Shown one piece after another: positions 55,808-64,000 of a stretch of 64,000 bases of DNA. This DNA is from Aegilops tauschii subsp. strangulata. Its lineage: Eukaryota; Streptophyta; Magnoliopsida; Poales; Poaceae. How positions within the stretch are numbered: position 1 is the first letter of the stretch; the number at the start of each line of letters is the position of its first letter. The notes under the pieces are model-generated. The model was not told the origin of the DNA, ran no database searches, and saw only the letters and a list, made by a program, of their open reading frames with translations. The position numbers were made by a program, and so were the translations under genes. The stretch covers positions 304,205,554 through 304,269,553 of the forward strand of contig NC_053041.3 in NCBI RefSeq assembly GCF_002575655.3, read 5' to 3'.

Positions 55808-56503
55808 ATGCCGCATCACGATGGTCTGCCCTTAGTGTTCCAGTTTCCTGAGGAAGACACCTAGCCAGAGTCTCAAGAACATAAGGCGCTTTGGGACGAG
55901 CTTGAACTGGCCTTGCGGGAAGACGCCGCGCCTGTCCCCGCTCCCGTTCCGGCTCCTGAGGCCCCGACTGCACCAGCGCCCATCCCCGTGGCATTGATGG
56001 GCTGGGAGCCGCACATTTTCCCCGAGCTTGATCCCACGGGGTTCCACGAGGTCCCCGCCGACTTTCACGCGCCCGTGCACGTGCCAGTGCATGTGCCTGC
56101 GCGTGCACTGATGCGCACGCTCGTGCCGGTGCCCGTGCACCTGCCAGCGCATGCGCCTGTGCGTGCACTGACATGCGCGCCCGTGCCGGTGCCCGTGCAC
56201 ATGAATGTCTCCGCCGCGCCGTTGACAGCGCCTGTCCCCGCGCGGGTGCCAGTGCCCCCCTCAGCGGCATGGATGGCCGCCGTCGACCGCTTCCTTGCAC
56301 CAACGCCAGTCGCCTCCTCCCGCCAGTTGACTCGCTCCGAAGTCCAAAACATTTTGGCCTTCCTTGAAGCTAGGCCAATGTCCAGGAGTACGCCAACAAC
56401 TTCGCAAGATGCCGCCGTCGCCGTCGGTCAGTGGCCCGACGACACACAGAGCACGGCAGAGGAGCCGATTCCCACCGCGAGACGTTCGGATTGCCATGCT
56501 TAA
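55808..56503 (+). pseudogene. Pro/Val/Ala-rich protein pseudogene
   Basis: An ATG at 55808 (MPHHDGLPLVFQFPEEDT) meets TAG at 55862-55864; the same frame then continues to 56503. The body holds APVPAPVPAPEAPTAPAP, GWEPHIFPELDPTGFHEV, repeated PVPVH-PAHAPVRAL units and a C-terminal SRQLTRSEVQNILAFLEARP that looks structured. The CpG-rich GTGCACGTGCC repeats create many shadow ORFs. The upstream leader is CT-rich (55740-55790). Function not recognised; the LTRSEVQNILAF segment is the best search query. Confidence 0.45.
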
Positions 56504-56944
56504 AATCCGAACATTTATCATTTCCGTTTATTTTATATCGATCGTCGTATAATTTAAAGTCGGAGTCAAACTGAACGAAATGTATGGTTTGATCGATTGA
56601 ATGTTCTGCTAGAGCCGTATCAAATTAAATATAAAACGTCATCAAGCCACATGTATTCCTTGTCATCCAACGACCTAGACTGCTTCAATGTCGAGCGCTC
56701 AACACGTTTAGCGTGCAGTTAATTTCATGCCAAAAATAGTGCTAATCACATGGCAACACGCAAATAATATCCTAGTAGTTAATATCCGCATGCACTTAAT
56801 ATACTTCCAAGTTAACGTGCATTGCACGTACACACTGACTAGTGCTGCTAGTACGTGAAACTGGTGCCGTGACTTGTGAACGCGTCCAGATATGGTCAAC
56901 GGCAACATCGCCCGCGAGTTCTTCCTGTTTGCCCATGCGTCTAA
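56504..56944. other. No gene seen
   Basis: AT-rich; one imperfect palindrome AACGTGCATTGCACGT near 56814. Confidence 0.4.
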
Positions 56945-57596
56945 ACGCAGAAGGGGAGGAGAGAGAGAGAGCACACATGGAACCCACCAGTAAGTGAAGG
57001 CGAATAGTACTAAAAATAATATTACATGTTATCCATTAATTAGGCTGTGGTAATATAAAAACATTATGTGAACAAAGGGGGTACAACAAACATTGCTATT
57101 CTACGTATGTTGCCTATTGACGTGCGGCTTGAAGGCCCGGTCGCATGTTCGATCCTCGTCCTTTATTTTTTAATTTGTATATGGGTCCAAATTTGTTTCA
57201 TGACATGTGGCCCCCTCAGTGTGTAGTTTGTAGCACTTTAATTTGTGGGTTGAAATTTGTTCCATTCCAAGTGGACTATCGGTGTGTAGTTTTGTAGCTT
57301 ATTTATAATAATTAAAGAGAACAACATAGTTTTTTCAATAATACCATGGTGCGACGTTGAAGGCGAGAAAGGACGTGCGAGAGTGCGATGACCGAGCCAG
57401 AGGGAAATCAACTAGGGGAGTTGCGTGGGTTGCAACGGTGTTTGGAGTAGTTGTGGGCCGAATGCTACGAAAATATAATCTAAACCGACCGGAATAAATG
57501 CCTACACAAATTAATCCAAGGTTGGAGTGCCCCTCGCAATGTAAATAGCTTCGGCTTTGCGAGGGATGGAGAGGTAGTAGCTTCAACGCGTGGAAT

Positions 57597-58270
57597 ATAT
57601 AGTGTGAGAAAGCGAGGTCAATCGAGAGACATATAGTTAGAAAGAGAAAGTGAGTGTGGTCCGACATTCATTGAACAAATATATATGCTCTGGAGAGATA
57701 TTGTCCGATTGAGCTTTTTGGCAAGGGTGAGGGCTGTAAGATAGAGCTTGAGAGATGATCTAGTCATAGACGTGTAGATATATTTTGTGCGTGGGAGGAA
57801 GCAACGTCAACCGATCACATAGGGTCGCCGTGCGATCGAAAGAGTGAGACGGGTTGGAGAGAGTGACCTAGATAGACGATGTGCGTGAGAGAGTATACAA
57901 TGTGAATAGGTCGAATTGGGCTCAAACATGGTGATATATCATTCTTGTCCGAGAAAGAGCGAGGTCAATCGAGACATGCGGAGAGAGAGAGAGAGATTGA
58001 GTGAGCATGGCCCACCATGAGGTCGAAAGAGTGGCGACGGCTTGGATTGACTGACCTAGATAGACAATCTGCGTGAGAGAGTATAGAGTGTGTCGATCGA
58101 GGCCCGAACAGGGAGATATATCTTTTGTGTGTGAAAGAAAACGAGGTTAAACCAGACTCAGATAAAGAGAGCGAGATTGAGCGAGTGTGGCCCGCCGTGC
58201 GGAAGAAAGAGTGAGACAGTCTCGAGGGAGTGACCTAGATATACAACATGCGTGCGTGCGCACGAGAGGT
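57597..58270. repeat. Degenerate ~170-190-bp GA-rich repeats
   Basis: GAGGTCAATCGAGA-like anchors at about 57612, 57801 (diverged), 57969 and 58141, with AGAGTGAGAC-GG and GTGACCTAGATAGACAAT-TGCGTGAGAGAGTAT in each unit. AGAG microsatellite runs are included. Confidence 0.6.
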
Positions 58271-58827
58271 TGGGGGGGCTAGATAGGCAATGCATGTATG
58301 TAGCGCGAGAGGGTGAGAGGGAGAGGGGGGAGAGAGAGAGGTCGGCATCGGGTGCAATGGCGGGTGTGTGAGGTAAATACATTTGGTAACAGAGTGGAAA
58401 AAGGGGTTGTGTAGTTGAGAGACTTAGAGATCGAAACATAGAGAGAAAGAATGAACGTGTGTTTGAAACCGATAGCTTCCTAAGGTGGTTAGGAGAGGAA
58501 GATTGACCAATACAGGAAGTATGTAGCATTTATGCGGGGGGGGGGCTAAAAACAACATTTGAATGTACATAGTACGAGACTTAATATCGATGTTTCAATT
58601 CAGTGTACATTGTAAGATTTGAACAGAGGACCAGGCATACGGGTAATTGTTTCGAATCGAAAAGTTGACATTGACTGTGTTTGTTGTGCTATTTTGTAGG
58701 CCATATGTTTGAATCCATCCAAAAGTTTTCTCACTACCATGGTGTTCATCATATACATATGAATTTGTATTAAAAAAGTAGCATGGATACAGTGAAATGC
58801 GAAATCCACGTTAGAATTGGAGATCGC

Positions 58828-58915
58828 TACGTGACACACACTCTAATTCAAATAACTAACTACGTGACACACACTCTAATTCAAATAACTAATTATGTGA
58901 CACACACTCTAATCC
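58828..58915. repeat. 33-bp tandem repeat, 2.6 copies
   Basis: TACGTGACACACACTCTAAT followed by TCAAATAACTAA occurs twice exactly and a third time partially. Confidence 0.85.
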
Positions 58916-58978
58916 ACGTTAGCGTGGGTACCGTTTCGAATTTTTTTCAAATAACTCCTCATTAATTAATTTATAGTA

Positions 58979-59082
58979 CTCCCTCTGTTCACTTTTATAA
59001 GACCTTGAAGACATTTCAGACAATGTGCAAAACAGTTCATTTTAAGTTGTCTGAAACGACTTACAAAAGTGAACGGATGGAG
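58979..59082. mobile_element. Stowaway MITE (104 bp)
   Basis: CTCCCTCTGTTCACTTTTAT at the left and ACAAAAGTGAACGGATGGAG at the right. TA target copies are at 58977-58978 and 59083-59084. Confidence 0.85.
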
Positions 59083-59250
59083 TATCTCGTTTCGAATGAC
59101 TAATTATTGCAAGGAAAACACGGGCATGGTAATACATACAGATTCGTTTGCAAATCAAAGAAGATTCGTTTGCATTCTCAAATGTAGGTGCACCAGGCAG
59201 ACCAGGGTCGTGTCATGGTGGACGCTGCTTCGGTGCTTAAAGGCAACTGC

Positions 59251-59310
59251 CTTTGGGTCACTGACATGTGGGCCAGCCACCTGTTGGGCCCACATGTCAT
59301 GGACACAAAG
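59251..59310. other. Large imperfect hairpin
   Basis: 24-nt arms (CTTTGGGTCACTGACATGTG and its partner ending GTCATGGACACAAAG) flank a 12-nt loop with few mismatches. Weaker complementarity extends outward on both sides. Confidence 0.6.
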
Positions 59311-59523
59311 GCGGGTGCCTTAAGGAACCAAGCATAGTCCTGTCGGGGTGGTCGCGTGTGTCGAACGGACGCGTAGCACCCAGCCACCCACCCCCCCTCC
59401 CCCCCAAAAAAAGGACGACGACAATATAAGTTCGCGCTTCCACGTTTCGGATTGAAATATCTGGCGGCCCCAATTCCAGCCCTGCAAAATCTCTCTTCTC
59501 CACCGTCCCCTTCCGCGCCCAGA

Positions 59524-60203
59524 ATGCTCAAATCCCTAATTCGCCGCCAACCCAAGAATTGCCCCTCGTCTCGTCTCTTTCCCCACCGTTCCCCACCTCT
59601 GTGCCGGACGACGATGACGAAGACGACGGTCGCGCTGCACCACCGCACCAGAGCTACCTCATCTACGCCCTCATCCACCGCACCGGGTGGTCCACCGACA
59701 ACGTCGGCCGCCGCAACCGACGTGCCTCACAGACACCGAGTTCCACCGCATCAGGTGCGCTTCACCGACACCGTCTCCCAGCTCACCGGGGCTACTTCAC
59801 CGAGCACATCGTCGCACCTCCGCCCCCCGAGGCCGTTGGGGCTTCATCAACGGTCTCGTCCATCGCATCGTAGCGCTCCGCTGCCACTCAAGATCTGCAT
59901 CCGTGCGCGGCCAGCCAACGCCAGCGCATCACCCTCAACGCCTCTGAAGTGACCCGCACTCTAGCTAGGCGAGCTTTTCCAAACGCCGGCCCGAACTAGG
60001 TATCCACACATCACTCCCTTGTGCAATGTTCCGACGATGTTTGGATATCCTTTCACTGCTCTCTTAGCTTAGACGCCTATGCAACTCTTACTTTAACTCT
60101 TATTTCTTCTGTAGATATCATCTGAAACAAGCAAATCCATTTTTTAGCGAAGCATGATGGCGCTACGGGATCTGGTACACATCCTGCACACCCGTATAAC
60201 CTT
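59524..60203 (+). other. Possible first exons of an unrecognised gene
   Basis: 59450-59590 looks like a leader (CTGGCGGCC, CT-rich). GC-rich open frames follow to about 59950 in more than one frame, none assignable. A stretch ending CGTATAACCTT|GTAAGTATC at 60203 has a good donor and could encode HDGATGSGTHPAHPYNL. A coding call is uncertain because of upstream stops. Confidence 0.25.
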
Positions 60204-60282
60204 GTAAGTATCTGTCCTCCGGTTCAACATCAAGGTCGATTCCTCTTATTTGATCAACCATTCGTCGTGTCGAAAATGCAGA

Positions 60283-60395
60283 GGGGGATGCAAGGAGCAC
60301 AAGGCCTGCACATCCAAGCAAGTGGTAACATGGACTTGTACATGGAACATCCCAAGCGCAAGCAGAGCTGCAGGGAGCCTGTACAATGAGCTAGC
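60283..60395 (+). other. Exon-like segment, copy 1
   Basis: Acceptor-like AAAATGCAG precedes it and CTAGC|GTAAGT ends it. It aligns with 62073-62184 over its length (CATCCAAGCAA, ATGGACT, GCCTGTA, AGCTAGCGTAAGT). Frames contain a stop near the 3' end. Confidence 0.3.
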
Positions 60396-60399
60396 GTAA

Positions 60400-60960
60400 G
60401 TCCCTGCATTTCATTTAATTTGTACTGGCATTCGTGTATGATTTGTGTGCAGTGGCTGATCCACAAATTCAAGTTACCAGGGGCGAACACTTAACTTAAA
60501 AAATACGAAGGCTCTTGCACTCCGGAAATCAACATTACTTGAGAAATGTGAAGCTACATGCACTTTGAAAACCAGCTAATGATCCAAAGTAGTTCAGATT
60601 ATAAACACTAAATGATGCAAGCACCAAAAAACACAAAATGCAACATGGTGTACAAGGACTACAAACATGGTCTGTACCTGCTTGAATTATTCATTCTCTG
60701 GCTGAAAATATCGAAGTGTAATTGCACGTATAACCAGTGCGCAAACTGCATATCAATATATCTATCCTGCAAAAGTATGGCAATAGTTTCAAACAACAGA
60801 TTAGAAAAGTATTTATGCTATGTTGTCATGATACGGGGACTTTCTGGTAGATGGCCTCGACGTTTCCTCAAGCTATGAAAATGCACTATAATTTGCTTGT
60901 CATCAATGCCTACAAATCTCTGTCTCTCTCAACATAGTAGATCATAATTAGACACTAAAT
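60400..60960. other. No gene seen
   Basis: AT-rich stretch with a few short open frames and no family features. Confidence 0.4.
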
Positions 60961-60963
60961 CCT

Positions 60964-61336
60964 TCAATGAGCTTGCAAAATGCTTGCATTAGATCCCTCA
61001 TTAGACACTATATGTTCATCACCAGGAGCATGTAAAATGTTTGTATCAAATCCTTCATTAGTAGTCTGTTCATTAGACACTTCAGGCTCAAGAACAACAT
61101 GAGCTTGTATCTTTGCACCAGGAGTATTGATTGCGGGAGTAATAAAATAAGTAGAAATTGGTTTCATTTTCTCATAGATTCCCTACATACAAGCAGTTTT
61201 ACAACACCGTCAGGTTTAACTATTGGCCAAAAATTGAAGAGTTGAATTAGATATAATCAGGGATGTGATGTACCTGCTCGTTGCGCATGCTACTCTTGCA
61301 AGCTGCGACTGTCCGTTGGCGCAAGCTCGATGCCAT
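60964..61336 (-). CDS. Short two-exon gene or gene fragment, 93 aa
   Basis: Exon 1, 61274-61336, encodes MASSLRQRTVAACKSSMRNE plus Gln and ends CAG|GTACAT. Exon 2, 60964-61182, follows TATGTAG in the same phase and encodes GIYEKMKPISTYFITPAINT and on to a stop. It contains a duplicated segment (VSNEQTTNEGFDTNILHA and VSNEGSNASILQAH) that is also a ~60-bp DNA repeat. MKPIS-YF near the start of exon 2 is reminiscent of hAT/TTF-type proteins (weak). Further exons are not seen, so a truncated gene is likely. Confidence 0.4.
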
Positions 61337-61519
61337 GCCCGTGCTGCCGTCGCTGCCTCCCACGCAGGCTACACCCAGGGTTGGATCTTCATCTTCTTGT
61401 CCTTCCGTTCGCTTGAAGCCCGGCGACCGCCCTCCAACGAGGGCGCGAGGAAGTGTTGTGTCGGTCTGTCCAGCGGCGGCTAGGTTAGGAGCGAACCAGA
61501 CTGGAGGCTGGAGCGAATG

Positions 61520-62060
61520 AATTGGGATTTTTCCTGCTGTCGATCGATATGGGAGGCGCTCGTTTGGGCCGCGAGCTTGCTATAGGGCCTGCCTTGCACT
61601 TATGTTATTGGCCCATCCAAATTGAAACATTTTTCTTCATTTTTTACATTGCCTGCTCGTGCGTTGGGACGAACAAAACTAGCGTGGGCCAACCTGGACG
61701 ACTCAAAATAGGTGCACACTTTCCAGCCACCTGAGGCGGCCGCCCATAACAGCCCCTATGGTGGCGTCGCCCCTTTTTGCGTGTATGATTGGATAGTGAA
61801 AAATATTCCAGTGGCGCTTTTGATTTACGCACAGAATGGTTGAATTGCTTGTTTCTATGAACTGAGTTTGCCAATAATGTGAAGGATGCCAGTCTTTTCA
61901 TCCTATTGTAGATTGCTTAGATCTCGATATGCCAAAAGTAATCACATGAAATATACAGTAAAAGCTAGTGTGATGTGTTTGGCTACAACTAGTCTGACTA
62001 CACGTCCTCATATAACATATCAAGGACGCACCATCTTACTAGATTAACAATTCGACTTAC
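61520..62060. other. Upstream region of the 61-kb gene; no further gene seen
   Basis: GGCCCA-type elements near 61570-61740 are common in grass promoters on either strand; the rest is AT-rich. Confidence 0.3.
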
Positions 62061-62072
62061 CCATGCAGTGTG

Positions 62073-62184
62073 GGAAAAAAAGATGTATTGGGACTGCGTA
62101 TCCAAGCAATTGATGCCATGGACTCCTTCGTACAACCTTGTAAGCAAAAAAGAAGTTGCATTGTGCCTGTAAAAAGAACTAGCG
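62073..62184 (+). other. Exon-like segment, copy 2
   Basis: Acceptor CCCATGCAG, donor CTAGC|GTAAGT; paralogous to 60283-60395. A frame reads WEKKMYWDCVSKQLMPW before a stop. Confidence 0.3.
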
Positions 62185-62598
62185 TAAGTTCAGTTACCTG
62201 CTTCTCGGAATTTTAGTTAGCAACTTATTGCAAAATTGTTCAATTACGTTGCTTGGCTTAATTTAGTTTGCTACTGATTACATAATGGCACAACTTGTTA
62301 ATCATATTTTAGACTGCGCCTATCTATGTGTTTGATACTTACTGTTAAGAATTACCTGTTTGCTTTAACTTAAATATCTACTTGTTTGTTTAACTGCTTT
62401 GCTACTGCAACAGCGGGTTACAATGATGTTAATAACTACTTTTCAGCATCCAATTGAAACTCTTTAATTCCTTGTTTGTTTAACTGGTTTGCTGTTATAA
62501 CTCCCAGTTGAGATGTTTTGCTAACTTCAACTTTTCTGAATCCAATCGGAACTTTAATGGCAAAATAGGTTAGCCCAAGATCAAAGAGCGAGGTCCCC

Positions 62599-62886
62599 AT
62601 GGACGTTGCATCATCCCACAGCATTGGCACCAGCCCAATCGTGCATTATGAATTGCCAACTACTGATGCTCTAGAGGCTAAACTAGTGGTAGAAAGAGAT
62701 TCTGCTTCTGCACTTAGAGATGAAGTTGACATATTGAGGAAGCAAACAGCACAATCACAAGCAGTACTCAAGACAACCATTAAATATTTGGTGGATTTCA
62801 AAACGAAGCAAGCTGAGACTGACCAGATTGTTAAGGTCCTGAAGGAAAAAAGGAAATTAAATTCCTACTTGGTAAATCATAGGTGA
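62599..62886 (+). pseudogene. Coiled-coil exon, possibly the C-terminus of a Ptta/En-Spm-type transposase
   Basis: 95 codons from an ATG at 62599: MDVASSHSIGTSPIVHYELP, then TTDALEAKLVVERDSASALR and a heptad helix to KEKRKLNSYLVNHR. An acceptor-like AATAGG/TTAG context lies just upstream, so the ATG may be internal. The HYELPTTDALEA phrase followed by a coiled coil recalls C-termini of Triticeae Ptta-type proteins; this needs a search. Confidence 0.4.
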
Positions 62887-63732
62887 AATGTTCTTTCCAT
62901 AGTTGAATAACCTTTGTGTTGTCTATTCATGTAATCAATCAAACCATTTGTTTTAGAGATCATGTAATAATTGTTTTTTTTGTTTTTTGGTTTGTAATTT
63001 TATTTGAGCACAAGTCTGTATCAATTGATAAGACTCGGAGACATTTCATTTGGATTGCTGTGCCAGACCTACAAATATGCCAATCGGGCTGAATGTGCAT
63101 TCAGCAATAGTAGTAGTATAGATGGACTATAAGTGGCACGCATTGGAAAGGGCCAAGATGCTGGCTAAAAAAGGATGCTGTTGTAGCCAAAAAAAAAGTA
63201 CAGCAGCCTGGCTTATGTTTGTTAGTTGATATTATTGATCCATATACTCTATAAGTGTTTATATGTCTGTTAGTTCTGTACATTCTTGGTTGATTGACTC
63301 GGTATTTGAATCTTGATACATCGCTTGTGTACACATCTAAATGGGAGTACACATTATGCTGCGTGTGACATTTGAGTTGGACATGAAGTGTTCCAAATAT
63401 TCAAATTCACCTTAAACTGGATTCTAGTTTCTGAATTTGACTATCGGCATTTGTAAACCATATTCATATATGACAGTGGAATACATCTTTGTCGTCCTTC
63501 TGAAGATATATAAAAACACATAGAATGATTTATAAAGATTCATATAGGAATACAAAATGGATTCGAATTTAGTTGCCGGGGTAAACGTGGATGCTTATTG
63601 TCCCAAAATTCGAAAGAAGCAGCAAAATGTCCACTCCCACGTCGGTTGCCTGAAGCCAAGTGTTTGGGAGATGGAAATTACTGTCTACCCATTACACGGA
63701 CAATCCATCGGCCCGATTTCCACTGCTCTAAA

Positions 63733-63984
63733 TAGGGGTAGGTTAGTAACTTCAATTAGACGTGACACGACCGCCTCTGAGCCCATTCCGACATGGTTGG
63801 CGTCAAACATGGGCGGCAAAACTCATTTGATTCAAGCTCGTCCGAAAGACCTCTGTTTCTCCCTCCATTCCACATTCATACACGGTGGGCGGCAAAACAA
63901 ACTCGACTCGGCCGATATCGATGGAGGCAAATATTTTCAATAGGGGCAGGTTTGTAACTTCACTCATACGTGACACAACCGCCC
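63733..63984. repeat. Pair of ~45-bp direct repeats, 207 bp apart
   Basis: AATAGGGGTAGGTTAGTAACTTCA at 63733 and AATAGGGGCAGGTTTGTAACTTCA at 63940, each followed by an ACGTGACACGACCGCC-like block. An open frame (63557-63943, 128 codons) spans the first copy and has no recognised domain. Confidence 0.55.
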
Positions 63985-64000
63985 TACCTGTCAGCCCCGT

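Larger units (their letters stand above)
56945..59520. repeat. Segmental duplication, copy 2
   Basis: Partner of 52590-54910 with the same order of matching blocks. It contains the GA-rich repeats, the 33-bp repeats, a Stowaway element and a hairpin that copy 1 lacks. Confidence 0.55.

Noticed and set aside
56065..56352. Thr/Gly-rich minus-strand ORF (GTGTGAH-type repeats)
   Set aside because: Reverse shadow of the PVPVH repeats in the plus-strand pseudogene.
1..64000. tRNA, rRNA or miRNA genes
   Set aside because: No cloverleaf with A and B boxes, no rRNA-like stretch and no convincing miRNA precursor was seen by eye. The hairpins noted are long and imperfect.

Overview
This window is intergenic and genic DNA from a large, repeat-rich grass genome, most probably a Triticeae species (wheat, Aegilops or barley type). 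The grounds are nested LTR retrotransposons with very long LTRs, a CACTA transposon carrying host-like genes, Stowaway MITEs with TA target duplications, an antisense PF04195-type gene in a Tat-like Gypsy element, and a cluster of decayed plant B3-domain genes. There is no bacterial gene organisation. No complete, clearly functional conserved host gene is certain. The best gene-like loci are an RNase D/WRN-type exonuclease, a two-exon gene of unknown function at 49.3-50.4 kb and several B3 pseudogenes.

Layout. Positions 1-24907 are the 3' part of a plus-strand Tat-like Ty3/Gypsy element ending in a 524-bp LTR. It carries a multi-exon gene on the opposite strand with its own TATA box. One coding exon of that gene is split by a 19.4-kb insertion (2074-21506) with a perfect 5-bp target duplication (GCTTG). 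The insertion is LTR-internal-LTR-internal-LTR: three LTRs of about 4.23 kb and two internal domains of about 3.37 kb, resembling the non-autonomous LARD class. Each internal domain lacks gag-pol and instead holds three small TATA-headed gene units: two paralogous minus-strand ORFs and one plus-strand membrane micropeptide.

24908-38584 reads as one CACTA element, itself invaded by a truncated Tat-like Gypsy element (25585-30297). The CACTA part holds an eight-copy ~502-bp satellite (30715-34560), an Ala/Arg-rich repeat gene and the exonuclease gene near its right terminus (ends CTGTAGTAGTG). 38585-43830 is a remnant of an Athila-like element plus a 3' Gypsy half whose U3 has nine CCGGATGTCCGG-like motifs.

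43850-52100 is the gene-derived part: two paralogous GC-rich blocks, two decayed B3-domain genes and a third gene that shares a duplicated promoter with the first B3 gene, and a coiled-coil pseudogene, all on the minus strand. 52.5-59.5 kb contains a diverged tandem segmental duplication (about 52.6-54.9 and 56.9-59.5 kb) bracketing a Pro/Val-rich pseudogene that shares upstream sequence with the end of the satellite array. 59.5-64 kb has small gene fragments, including a short two-exon minus-strand gene and a coiled-coil exon.

All calls rest on reading the sequence. Family assignments without a search are stated as such.
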